A stretch of DNA of 42,060 nucleotides from Myxococcota bacterium (lineage in GTDB: Bacteria; Myxococcota_A; Polyangia; JAAYKL01), in the NCBI GenBank assembly GCA_028278265.1, contig JANQET010000347.1, forward strand, positions 1-42,060. Direction: 5' to 3'. A model generated the notes under the pieces. It saw only the letters and a list, made by a program, of their open reading frames with translations, was not told where the DNA came from and searched no databases. Below, piece by piece: positions 24,798 through 32,937 of the stretch (positions are counted from its first letter, which is position 1; each line of letters starts with the position of its first letter). The position numbers were made by a program, and so were the translations under genes.

Positions 24798-25157
24798 ATG
24801 AACAAAACATCAATGAGAATCATCTGGGCGGCGTTACTCGGTCTGGCCATCGGTGTGTGCTGGATAACCGTATCGTGTGACTCCAGCAAACCCGAAACAG
24901 AGGATCCCGAGGATCCCAAGTGCAACGACAACGAGGAGCGTTGCGACGACGACATGATTCAGCGTTGTGCAGAAGGGCAATGGATCGATTGGAAAGACTG
25001 CACGCGTATCGATCAGGACTGTGTCGAGGTCATCATTACCGACACTGATACAGCCACTGAAGATATTTTTGCCGGTATCGAATGCCAAGTAGGCTCAGGC
25101 GGCGATGCTGACGGAGATGCTGACGGAGATTCCGACTCGGACGCCGACACGGACTAG
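24798..25157 (+). CDS. Small Asp-rich lipoprotein-like protein
   Basis: A 119-residue protein from the ATG at 24798 (AAAGGGAG upstream; an in-frame GTG at 24792 would place that site too close). The N-terminus is a signal sequence, MRIIWAALLGLAIGVCWITVSC, with Cys near the expected lipidation site, though the lipobox (TVSC) is weak. The middle has six or more cysteines (CNDNEERCDDD, IQRCAEGQWIDWKDC) like short surface modules in myxobacterial proteins. The last 17 residues (25104-25154) are Asp-x repeat running to the stop, so the tract ends the protein rather than linking two domains; it may be a truncated relative of the long repeat lipoproteins. Function unknown. Confidence 0.7.
   Translation: MNKTSMRIIWAALLGLAIGVCWITVSCDSSKPETEDPEDPKCNDNEERCDDDMIQRCAEGQWIDWKDCTRIDQDCVEVIITDTDTATEDIFAGIECQVGSGGDADGDADGDSDSDADTD
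25104..25154 (+). repeat. C-terminal Asp-x repeat
   Basis: Seventeen codons, Asp at almost every second position with Ala, Gly, Ser or Thr between, ending at the TAG stop. Two perfect copies of GATGCTGACGGA start the tract. Same repeat class as in the two larger lipoproteins. Confidence 0.8.
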
Positions 25158-25257
25158 TCGAACAGACTCACTTCCTTTCTCGCGGGGCCGACTTCTCAGG
25201 GGGGATGGACGCTCGGTCCGGTAATTGTTTCTTTGAATCCAACCAATTGGAATTACA

Positions 25258-25722
25258 ATGAAAAAGATCATGTTTGTCTGTTTGGGAAACATCTGCCGAT
25301 CACCGTTGGCGCACGCGGTGTTCGAGCACATCATCACTGAGCAGGGGACCGAAGATCGCTACTTGGTCGATTCGTCGGGGACGATCGGCTACCACCGCGG
25401 GGAACCGGCGGACGGCCGCATGCGCGAAACTGCCCTGGCTCGCGGCGTCCGGATCGATCATCGCTCCCAGCAGCTCAACGCCAGGCATTTGCGGGAGTTC
25501 GACCTCATCATCTGCATGGACGCACAGAACAAGAGCGATGTCCTTCAGCTGGCCGAAGATGATCACCAGCTGGAAAAGATTCAGATGTTGAGGGATTACG
25601 ATCCGCAGGGACCTGGGGATGTTCCGGATCCGTACTATGGTGGCAAGAAAGGGTTCGAAACGGTGTTCGATATTGTGATGCGCAGCTGCCAGGCGCTCTA
25701 TCGAGATCTGCAGGGGGAGTGA
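25258..25722 (+). CDS. Low-molecular-weight protein tyrosine phosphatase family protein
   Basis: A 154-residue phosphatase. The P-loop FVCLGNICRSPLAHAVF at the N-terminus contains the C-x5-R-S signature, and the acid loop VPDPYYGG near the C-terminus supplies the general-acid Asp. The core DSSGTIGYHRGEPADGRM matches LMW-PTP structure. It removes phosphate from phosphotyrosine or from ribulosamine-5-phosphates. The stop is only 3 bp before a fructosamine-kinase-like gene, and LMW-PTP next to such kinases is a known bacterial pairing linked to protein deglycation. I therefore prefer sugar-adduct phosphatase to signalling as its role, as an inference. The ribosome site is weak (TTGGAA). Confidence 0.9.
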   Translation: MKKIMFVCLGNICRSPLAHAVFEHIITEQGTEDRYLVDSSGTIGYHRGEPADGRMRETALARGVRIDHRSQQLNARHLREFDLIICMDAQNKSDVLQLAEDDHQLEKIQMLRDYDPQGPGDVPDPYYGGKKGFETVFDIVMRSCQALYRDLQGE

Positions 25723-25725
25723 AGG

Positions 25726-26607
25726 ATGATCACCGATTGCCCGACCGTGGAGCAGGCACTGAGCCGGCACTACGGCGCGACAGTGGCGGTCCGTAACAAG
25801 ACTTCGGTCTCCGGCGGCTGCATCAATCAGGCGTGGAAACTGGTGCTGTCCAATGGGGAGCGGATTTTTCTAAAAGAGAACAGCGCCAGGTATCACAACA
25901 TGTTCCTGGCAGAGGCGCTGGGTCTCCAGGCGCTCGACGTGCCCGGCGGTCCTGCTGTTCCCCAGCCGATCGCCGTGTACCAAGGGGATTCGACCCAGTT
26001 CATCGCCATGACTTTCATCGATCAGGGTCAGCGAAGGGCAGATTTCTGGGAGGCCTTTGGCCGAACCTTTGCCGCGCTTCACCTGGATCACCGTCAACAG
26101 ATGTTCGGTTTCGAAAGCGATAATTACATCGGTTCCACTGAGCAGTCCAACAGACAGACCACCGATTGGATTTCGTTTTTCGGTGATCGGCGACTCGGGT
26201 TCCAATTGCAGCTGGCCCAGGAGCGGCGGCTGGCCAGTCCGGCCCTGGTGCGCAAGACTGAAGCGTTGATCGCGCGGTTGGCGGATTTTCTGCCCAGCGG
26301 GGCGCGTCCCAGTGTCTTGCACGGAGACCTGTGGAGCGGCAACCTGATCGCCGGCGCTGACGGCCGAGCGGTGATGATCGATCCGGCGGTCTACTACGGG
26401 CACAACGAAGCAGATCTGGCGATGACCGAGCTGTTCGGTCGCTTTGACTCCCGGTTCTACGCCGCGTATAGCGAACTCATACCCCTCGGGCCGGAATACG
26501 AAATACGCAAGGAGATCTACGGTCTCTACCACATCCTCAACCATCTCAATCTGTTTGGCCCATCGTACGAATCACAGGCCCTATCGATGCTCAATCGGTT
26601 GGTTTAG
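25726..26607 (+). CDS. Fructosamine/ketosamine-3-kinase family protein
   Basis: A 293-residue kinase of the fructosamine-3-kinase/aminoglycoside-kinase-like family. Family hallmarks: GGCINQAWKLVLSNGERIFLKEN (nucleotide loop and lysine), FAALHLDH, GFESDNYIGSTEQSN, a DWISFFGDRRLGFQLQLA stretch, and the catalytic VLHGDLWSGNLIA and MIDPAVYYGHNEADLAMTELFG. Bacterial members mostly act on ribulosamines and erythrulosamines, phosphorylating sugar adducts on lysines so that they fall off. With the upstream phosphatase it forms a probable protein-repair operon. The ATG has GGAGTGAAGG upstream. It converges with the ArsA-like gene, 7 bp apart. Confidence 0.92.
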   Translation: MITDCPTVEQALSRHYGATVAVRNKTSVSGGCINQAWKLVLSNGERIFLKENSARYHNMFLAEALGLQALDVPGGPAVPQPIAVYQGDSTQFIAMTFIDQGQRRADFWEAFGRTFAALHLDHRQQMFGFESDNYIGSTEQSNRQTTDWISFFGDRRLGFQLQLAQERRLASPALVRKTEALIARLADFLPSGARPSVLHGDLWSGNLIAGADGRAVMIDPAVYYGHNEADLAMTELFGRFDSRFYAAYSELIPLGPEYEIRKEIYGLYHILNHLNLFGPSYESQALSMLNRLV

Positions 26608-26614
26608 CGAACGG

Positions 26615-27721
26615 TTACAGGTAGTTTCCGATTTGATCGAGGGAATCGACGCGGGTCGCGCCTTCGGCGAGGAGGGGGACGATCGTGACGGCCTCCAATC
26701 CGTCCCAGGCATCGCGCACTCGGTCGATCATAACGCGCTCCTGATTAAACGCGCTGTTCCACTCCCGGTTGATGCGCTCCATCTCGCCGGCGATGTCCGA
26801 ATCGACAATGTCCGGTGGTGGCGGCGCTTGGGGATGGTGGGCCCGGTTGAAGATCACCCCATCCACCATCAATCCCAGCTGATGTAAGCGGTGTCGAAAT
26901 TCACGGGTTTCGCGCAGGGTGGCCCGGTCCGGTGTCGTGACGAGGAAGAACGCGACCTCTTCGCTGGTCAGCACCTGTTCCACTTGGCGAGCCCGGATAC
27001 CGAAACCGCCGAACAGATCGGACAACGCATCGACAAAATCGACCATTTCACCCACCAGCTCCACACCGGCAATGCGGCCAATCGTGCGAAAGATCACCTG
27101 GGCCCAACGCCCCACCAGGTCGATACCGAACCGACCGGCATGGCCGTAAGCCCGGCGCATCAGCCGGACCAGTTTGCCGTCCAGGGCTTCGACCATGCGC
27201 TGTGGGGCGGTAAAAAAATCGATCGCGTTGGCTGTCGGCGGCGTGTCGAGCACGATCAGCTCCACGTTCGGATCATCGGCAATGGCGCATAGTTTTTCCA
27301 GGGCCATGTACTCCTGCAACCCGCTGAGCGAGCCGGAGACGTAGCGGTAGAGCCGGTTGTGAAAAATGCGCTCCATCACCGCCTGCGAGGAAGCCCGCTG
27401 GCGAATCACCTCGGCGAACGCCTGCTTGGTGTCCAGCATGCCGAAGGAGAGGCGGCCTTGGGGATGGGCAGCAGGACCCAGAATCGATGTGACATCGGCG
27501 ATCCCGTCGGTTCCCCGCTCGTTGCCGACCCCCAGGCTATCGGCCAACCGCCGTGCCGGATCGATCGTCAGGCAGACCACCCGGCGACCCTCCCGCGCGG
27601 CCTTGACCGCCATCGATGCCGCCAAGGTGGTCTTGCCCACGCCGCCGGCCCCGACACAGACGATGATACGACGCCGGTGCAAAAAGGGATCGACTGCGCC
27701 GTGATCCGTACCGCCGATCAT
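26615..27721 (-). CDS. ArsA/Get3-family ATPase
   Basis: A 368-residue single-domain ATPase. The start at 27721 overlaps the lipoprotein stop in an ATGA; longer frames run into that gene. Walker A is GAGGVGKTTLAAS (24-32 and on), then LTIDPARRLADSLG, typical of switch I of ArsA/Get3, and LIVLDTPPTANAIDFF as Walker B/switch II. The deviant Walker A lysine (GKGGVGKT) is Ala here, as in a known subclass of bacterial ArsA-like proteins with GSGGVGKT or GAGGVGKT. No arsenite-ligand cysteines are evident, so an arsenic function is unlikely. It is the last gene of the ACP/radical SAM operon. It could power insertion or release of a membrane-bound substrate (inference). Confidence 0.85.
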   Translation of the reverse strand: MIGGTDHGAVDPFLHRRRIIVCVGAGGVGKTTLAASMAVKAAREGRRVVCLTIDPARRLADSLGVGNERGTDGIADVTSILGPAAHPQGRLSFGMLDTKQAFAEVIRQRASSQAVMERIFHNRLYRYVSGSLSGLQEYMALEKLCAIADDPNVELIVLDTPPTANAIDFFTAPQRMVEALDGKLVRLMRRAYGHAGRFGIDLVGRWAQVIFRTIGRIAGVELVGEMVDFVDALSDLFGGFGIRARQVEQVLTSEEVAFFLVTTPDRATLRETREFRHRLHQLGLMVDGVIFNRAHHPQAPPPPDIVDSDIAGEMERINREWNSAFNQERVMIDRVRDAWDGLEAVTIVPLLAEGATRVDSLDQIGNYL

Positions 27722-29607
27722 CGCAACACTTCGAACCGATTTTGGATCAGCTGCAGCACATGGGGCAGGGCCCGGGGTTCTCCTTCCGGGGTGAATCCAT
27801 CGAACGGGGTCACCAGGGAGAGCGTCGGGGATTGCGGTTCCGCGGTGGCACTGAGCCATCGCCGGATGCCGTCACGGGTGGTGGTACCGGAGCGAATCGC
27901 GGTGCCGATCAGCGCGGCAGCGTCGTGACCGAATGCGGCCAGATAGCTCGGTGGTCTGTTGTATTCAATGTGAAACCGTTTGGCAAAGTCGGCCATCTGC
28001 CCCATGTCGTCCGGATAGAAGAAGGTTGAGAACATCGCCCCTTGCAGGTAGCGGCCCCCCCGTCGAATGAGATCCGGAGCGATGCCGATCGACGGTATCA
28101 AGAGGCGCACGTTGCGACCCGGTCCCGGTGGCTCATCCCCTTCGAAACCGGACCAGACGCCCACCGCGGCGAGTGCCGGAGCGATCAGCACCAGGCGGGA
28201 GGCTTGATCGGGGATGAACAGGGTGTCGAACTCGGCCTCGGCCAATTGGGTCGCTTCCGCGGTGAACGAGCGACTCGACGCGTCATAGGGGATGGCGATC
28301 TCGAGGGGAAGCTCACGTTGTGCCAACACCTCGGAGAACAAGCGGTGCATTGTCTGACCGTACCCGTTTTGTGGGTAGAGCATGGCAAAACGCTGCGCCC
28401 CGTTGGCCAGGGCCGACTCGACCAGGGAGCGAACCTCGGCATTACTCGTCGAGAATTGGCGGAAGATGAAGCGGCCGGTTTGGGGAACCCCGTCCTTGAC
28501 GGTCAGCGACAGCATCGGCACACCGAGCTCATTGGCCCGCTCAGCCGCCGGGATGGCCGTGGACACATCCACCGGCCCGATAATCGCGATCACCTGCTCT
28601 TCGAGCACCAGCTCCTCCACTGCGGCCACGGCTCGATCGGGATCTCCGCCTGAATCGCGAATCGTTACGTTCAACCGGTTCCGACCTCCCGATCGCGGAT
28701 CGCCCTGGCTGCCCAACATCACCCCTTTGAGCACTGCTTCACCGATCAGGCGGGTCCGACCGGAGAGGGGAACGATACAGCCAATCGTCGTTGCGTCGAC
28801 CGCCGAACGGCGCTCGATCAGCGAAGCGATATCGGTGATTGAAGGGTGATCGGACAATCCCTCTTCTTTGACTTCGGCGACGATACGGCCGGCCAGCTCG
28901 AGCTGGCCCGCCTCGAAATAGAGGGCCATCAGGCGGGCCATTACCACCGGCCAGGCGGATTGTTGCGGATCGAGCAACGGCTTGATCGCCAGCAGATCTG
29001 CAGGGGCGTCGATTGTGGCGCAGGCGTCGGCCAGGGCGTTGTGAATGGCCTCCCGGCGGGTCGCTGTCAGCGGTTGAGTGAGTAGCCGATCGAGCCAGGT
29101 GATCGTTTGAGTTGTATCACCGACAGCGCTGGACGCTTGCCACAGGGTTTCGAACAACAAGATGTTTTCGGTCGGATCGGTCAAGCGATCGACGAACCGT
29201 TTCAGTGTTTCAATCGCCTCGGCGTGCCGTCCCATCGCCTGAGCGGCGACGCCGTTGTAGAAGGCCGCCCGTTCGGCCAGGGGACTGGTGCTGCCGGCGA
29301 GTGGTGCGAGCAGCTCCCGTGCTCGTCCGGGATTGTCCTGCAGTAGGGCGATGCGGGCGCGATAGATCGTCGCCGGCTCGGCCAGGGGATCGCTGGGGTG
29401 TTCGCCGATGAGCTGGGCAAAGGAGGCGTCCGCTGCCGTCAGGTCCCCCTGGTCGAACCGATCGCGGGCCTGCCGAAAAAGCGCTTCGACCTCTGGATCA
29501 TCGCTGGCCACCGCCATCGGCGCCAACGGCGTGGGCGCGGTTTTACATCCCGTGGCACACGCAGCGAAGACGATTGGCAACCACCACTTCAGCCGCTGCT
29601 TCCCCAT
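27718..29607 (-). CDS. LpoA-like lipoprotein with TPR-type N-terminus and periplasmic-binding-protein C-terminus
   Basis: A 629-residue lipoprotein. The ATG at 29607 (TGATG overlap with the ketoacyl synthase stop) begins a signal peptide MGKQRLKWWLPIVFAACATGC, with a lipidated Cys likely. Residues 35-270 are helical and TPR-like (EALFRQARDRFDQGDLTAADASF, LIGEHPSDPLAEPA). From about 285, TIGCIVPLSGRTRLIGEAVLKGVMLG opens a type I periplasmic binding fold, with VIAIIGPVDVSTAIPAAERANELGVPMLSLT and FAMLYPQNGYGQTMHRLFSEVL. This order matches PBP activators (LpoA, outer-membrane regulators of peptidoglycan synthesis). Its place in the ACP/radical SAM operon is odd for a cell-wall activator, so it may sense the operon's product (inference). 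Confidence 0.82.
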   Translation of the reverse strand: MGKQRLKWWLPIVFAACATGCKTAPTPLAPMAVASDDPEVEALFRQARDRFDQGDLTAADASFAQLIGEHPSDPLAEPATIYRARIALLQDNPGRARELLAPLAGSTSPLAERAAFYNGVAAQAMGRHAEAIETLKRFVDRLTDPTENILLFETLWQASSAVGDTTQTITWLDRLLTQPLTATRREAIHNALADACATIDAPADLLAIKPLLDPQQSAWPVVMARLMALYFEAGQLELAGRIVAEVKEEGLSDHPSITDIASLIERRSAVDATTIGCIVPLSGRTRLIGEAVLKGVMLGSQGDPRSGGRNRLNVTIRDSGGDPDRAVAAVEELVLEEQVIAIIGPVDVSTAIPAAERANELGVPMLSLTVKDGVPQTGRFIFRQFSTSNAEVRSLVESALANGAQRFAMLYPQNGYGQTMHRLFSEVLAQRELPLEIAIPYDASSRSFTAEATQLAEAEFDTLFIPDQASRLVLIAPALAAVGVWSGFEGDEPPGPGRNVRLLIPSIGIAPDLIRRGGRYLQGAMFSTFFYPDDMGQMADFAKRFHIEYNRPPSYLAAFGHDAAALIGTAIRSGTTTRDGIRRWLSATAEPQSPTLSLVTPFDGFTPEGEPRALPHVLQLIQNRFEVLR

Positions 29608-30866
29608 CAGCTCACCACGAGGCAGACATTGCACCCGCCAAAGCCGAAAGAGTTTTTGAGCACGGCTCGCTGGGGCAACTCCCGCGCCTTAGCGGCCAAT
29701 CCGTCAAGGGGCAGCTTGGGGTCGGCATTGTAATTGATCGTCGGCAGGAGTATTCCGCGACGGAGACCTTCGATGGCGCAGATCAACTCGACGGCGCTGG
29801 AGGCCCCCATCGAGTGACCGATTTGTGCTTTGTTGGCGGTGATCGGCATGTTCCGGTCGGCGCCGAATACTTCGGCGATGGCGTTGACCTCAATCCGGTC
29901 GCCCACCGCCGTGGAAGCGGCGTGCGCATTGACGGCATCGATGTCACCGGGGTCGAGCTCGGCCTCGGCCAGTGCCTGACGAATGCAGGTGACGATGGTC
30001 GGCAGATTCGGGGCCACGTAGTGCTTGGCGTCCGAGGTCATGCCGATGCCGCGAATGACTCCCCGCACCGGCAACTGGTGTTGCTCGGCGTAGCTCGACG
30101 TGGTGACGATCAACGCCGCCGCTGCCTCAGAGACGACAAATCCCTTGCGGTCCAACGAAAAGGGCCGGGAGACCTTGGTCGGATCCCGGTGGGCGCGATC
30201 GGTCTCTTTGTCGCTCTTGAAGGCGCCGTTCATCGACGCAAATGATGCGAGCAGCGACGGGATCACCGGAAAATCGCAGGCACCGGCGATGACCACGTCG
30301 GCGCGGCCGCTCTGCAGCAACAGGGCGGCGTTGGCCACCGAGGCAGCGCCGGTGGCGCAGGCGGCGACCGGACTGAAGATCGGTCCCTGGGCGCCGGTGA
30401 GGATCGACACTTTGCCCGCGACCAGGTTGAGGCAGCCGTTGGGCCCGGTAAAGGGGTGCGGGGTGCGGCCGGCCCGAAGCTTGGCTTCGGCCCCGATCAT
30501 CGCATCGAGCCCACCGATGGCCGAGGAAAAGGTGATGCCCACCCGGCCGGCGTTGGACTCGTCGATGGTCAGTCCCGCGTGACGACAGGCCCGCTGGGCG
30601 ACCAACATCGAATGAAAAATCACCGGCGAGAACCAATTGGCTTCGTCACGCTCGGACCAGAAGTCGTATTTGGAGAAATCGATCCGGGGAACTTCGCCGG
30701 AGACCCGCACCGGAAACTCCTCGGTCACGGTGAACCGGCTCACCCAATCCACGCCCGAGCGGCCGGCGGCAAAGGCCTCCCACTGGGCCTCGGGTTCACT
30801 GCCCAACGGTGTGACCATGTCGTATCCGACGATGACAATATCGTCTTTTTGAGTGGCGCGACCCAT
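29607..30866 (-). CDS. Beta-ketoacyl-ACP synthase (FabF-like)
   Basis: A 419-residue thiolase-fold condensing enzyme. The Cys-His-His triad is complete: C170 in SPVAACATGAAS, H315 in NAHAASTAVGD and H351 in KAQIGHSMGASSAVE. The usual EAHGT reads NAHAA, and KSxxGH reads KAQIGH. The end NSFGFGGCNVCLVV is normal. It joins an acyl chain to malonyl-ACP or decarboxylates malonate on a carrier. I chose the ATG at 30866: the further upstream frame starts with TTG and overlaps the radical SAM gene. The gene begins 4 bp after the radical SAM stop and its own stop overlaps the lipoprotein start. A dedicated ACP is two genes upstream, so it probably serves a specialised acyl pathway, not bulk fatty-acid synthesis. 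Confidence 0.92.
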   Translation of the reverse strand: MGRATQKDDIVIVGYDMVTPLGSEPEAQWEAFAAGRSGVDWVSRFTVTEEFPVRVSGEVPRIDFSKYDFWSERDEANWFSPVIFHSMLVAQRACRHAGLTIDESNAGRVGITFSSAIGGLDAMIGAEAKLRAGRTPHPFTGPNGCLNLVAGKVSILTGAQGPIFSPVAACATGAASVANAALLLQSGRADVVIAGACDFPVIPSLLASFASMNGAFKSDKETDRAHRDPTKVSRPFSLDRKGFVVSEAAAALIVTTSSYAEQHQLPVRGVIRGIGMTSDAKHYVAPNLPTIVTCIRQALAEAELDPGDIDAVNAHAASTAVGDRIEVNAIAEVFGADRNMPITANKAQIGHSMGASSAVELICAIEGLRRGILLPTINYNADPKLPLDGLAAKARELPQRAVLKNSFGFGGCNVCLVVS

Positions 30867-30870
30867 CGTG

Positions 30871-31881
30871 CTACCAGGGTACGTATTCGTACAGTTTGGC
30901 AAACATATGGGTCACGTCGACCCAGTTGGCAAAATCGGTTGGTGATTGCATGTGGTCCCGTTTGTTGACCATGATCCAGGACATCGTCGCAGCCCCGTCG
31001 TGGCAGGTGGCGCAGTCGCGGGTTACCGAGGTGCAGCACCGATGAATGGTCGCCAGATCCGAGGCAAAGGAGTTGAAGCCGGCCAACCGCTTGGGCTGGG
31101 GTTGCCGATCGTCGACCGCTTGAGAGACCGACGGGCATTCCATCCAGCCGAACGGGCGGCCGAGCAGGGTTTGGGTCGTCAGCACTTGGTGGTAGTATTT
31201 CGAGGAGACCACCACCTGGGGGCGCAGCTCGAGTTGCTCATCCATCACATCGCGGACCCGTTGATAGTCGGCGTCACTCCAGTCGAAGCCCGACACGTGT
31301 TGGTCGTTGGAGAACAGCTGGTAGTGCACCCGCAGGCCGGCGTCTTCGATCTTCTGGGTCACCGTGGGAATCTGATCGATGCTCCGCGGTGTGATGGTGT
31401 AGAGGTAGTACACGTTGGGATCATCGCGGTAGTTGTCCCGGGAGATCTTGAACGTGTTGATCCCCCTCAGCTCCTTTTCGTACTCTTCGTCCCCCCACAG
31501 GGAGATGCCCACCCGCATCGAGGGGAAGCGTTCGCGGGAGATCTTCTTCACCCCGTTGGTCGCCGAAGAACACTTGATGTTGGCGTACCAGACGTCGAGC
31601 CGGTCTAATGAGAGAGAGGGCTCCCCGCCGATCAGGATGGCATAGTTGACCCCCCGTTCTTTCTCTTTTTCGATGAACGCTTTGAGCTTGCCCAGATCTT
31701 TTTCGTCGTCGACCTTGTGCTGATCGCTCGAAAAGTAGAAGCACCCCTTGCACCGCAGGTTGCAGGAGTTGTTGACATCGTAAATAGAGCTGCGCATGCC
31801 CTTGAGCCCGGCCATGTTCTTGATGTCGTCGTATTTCTTCTGCGTGTCGGGATCCTGAATCAGGTCTTTTATCGTCAGCAC
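30871..31881 (-). CDS. Radical SAM protein 1 of the ACP/KS operon
   Basis: A 336-residue radical SAM enzyme, start GTG at 31881 with a GGCGGAG ribosome site 8 bp upstream. The cluster motif is C40-x3-C44-x2-C47 (SCNLRCKGCFYF), and AILIGGEPSL (85-90) is the standard SAM-binding GGEP. The C-terminal third carries CPSVSQ and then RCCTSVTRDCATCHDGA, a possible auxiliary Fe-S site. It shares N-terminal and C-terminal patterns with the gene just upstream, so they are paralogs. It does not match a function I recognise. Radical SAM enzymes of this size can mutate, couple or cross-link unactivated carbons; a carrier-bound acyl chain is a plausible substrate given the ACP and ketoacyl synthase beside it. 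Confidence 0.88.
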   Translation of the reverse strand: MLTIKDLIQDPDTQKKYDDIKNMAGLKGMRSSIYDVNNSCNLRCKGCFYFSSDQHKVDDEKDLGKLKAFIEKEKERGVNYAILIGGEPSLSLDRLDVWYANIKCSSATNGVKKISRERFPSMRVGISLWGDEEYEKELRGINTFKISRDNYRDDPNVYYLYTITPRSIDQIPTVTQKIEDAGLRVHYQLFSNDQHVSGFDWSDADYQRVRDVMDEQLELRPQVVVSSKYYHQVLTTQTLLGRPFGWMECPSVSQAVDDRQPQPKRLAGFNSFASDLATIHRCCTSVTRDCATCHDGAATMSWIMVNKRDHMQSPTDFANWVDVTHMFAKLYEYVPW

Positions 31882-31917
31882 CGTTCTACTCCGCCACAGC
31901 GCTTGTTGCGCGGGTTT

Positions 31918-32931
31918 TCAAGTATATAGATTCTCGTCTTTCGCATACCCCATCACCCAGACCGCCAGGTAGGTGTCCACGTAGTCGAGCCATTTGCTGA
32001 AGGCTTGGACCGAGTCCGTGTGTCGGGCCATGCGGGCGGTGACAATGGCCGAGCCGGCCGCGTAGTGGCGACAGTCGACGCAATCGGTGTCCGGCACACA
32101 GCACGATGCCGCCCGATCCCAGGTCAGGTCCGAGCGGTACTGGCGGAAGCTGCGACCCAAGCCGAGACCGGTGTTCGGATTTTGCCGGGGATAGGGGCAT
32201 TTGAACCGTTGGTGCAGCGACTGCTCCGGGTCGGTGTGCACCTCTGCGTTGTACCGGGAAAACAGCACCGCCCGGGGATAGCGGTCGAGCAGCTCGAGCA
32301 TCTTGTCGTGGGTTTTGTGAAAGCTCGCCGCGTCCATCGACAACGGGCCGCTGTAGTTGACCGGCGGGGAGAACACATTGAAGGTCACCTGTCCGCCCCG
32401 GTCGGCGATCCGCTGCACTTGGCTGTCCGCCTGATCGATATTGTGGCTGGTGAAGGTGTAGACAAACACCGCCCGATCATCCCCCGCAAAACTCTGCAGT
32501 TGTTGGTCGAGACAGGGACGCCCGCGGTAGGTCTTGGATTCGTCGTCATCCCCCCAAACAGAAATGTGAACCCGGTAGCGGATGTCCGCCGGAAACGGCT
32601 TGAGCCCATTGGAGGCGATGCAGCCGTGGGGAATGACCTCATAGCAGGCCCGACAGAGCTCAGGGACCAGTCCCGGTTCGGCACCGGCGAGCACGACAAA
32701 GGTGATGCCCCGTTCCTTTTCGGCGGTCATCAGTTGACGCCAGCGGGCCGGATCCCGCTCGTCGACGGTGTGTTGCTTGTCCCCCTCGTAGTAGTAACAC
32801 CCCTCGCATCGCAGATTGCAGCGGTTGGTCATATCGTAGGTGGACTCCCGCAAAAAGAAATACTGTTTGATCTTTTGCCACCGCTCGTTGATTTGGGGAG
32901 TTGCCAGGATTTGCTTGAACGTGGTGCTCAC
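31918..32931 (-). CDS. Radical SAM protein 2 of the ACP/KS operon
   Basis: A 337-residue radical SAM enzyme, start GTG at 32931, 6 bp after the ACP stop. The cluster motif is C38-x3-C42-x2-C45 (RCNLRCEGCYYY). The GGEP box reads LAGAEPGL (82-88), so one glycine is replaced by Ala. Sequence conserved with the paralog: (Q/D)xIK near residue 20, YD(V/M)xNxCNLRC, and MTAEKERGITFVVLAGAEPGL against EKEKERGVNYAILIGGEPSL. The C-terminus has KCPYP and SCCVPDTDCVDCRHY, the same candidate auxiliary cysteines. Function unknown; the pairing suggests sequential reactions or a heterodimer. Confidence 0.88.
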   Translation of the reverse strand: MSTTFKQILATPQINERWQKIKQYFFLRESTYDMTNRCNLRCEGCYYYEGDKQHTVDERDPARWRQLMTAEKERGITFVVLAGAEPGLVPELCRACYEVIPHGCIASNGLKPFPADIRYRVHISVWGDDDESKTYRGRPCLDQQLQSFAGDDRAVFVYTFTSHNIDQADSQVQRIADRGGQVTFNVFSPPVNYSGPLSMDAASFHKTHDKMLELLDRYPRAVLFSRYNAEVHTDPEQSLHQRFKCPYPRQNPNTGLGLGRSFRQYRSDLTWDRAASCCVPDTDCVDCRHYAAGSAIVTARMARHTDSVQAFSKWLDYVDTYLAVWVMGYAKDENLYT

Positions 32932-32937
32932 CGCCGA

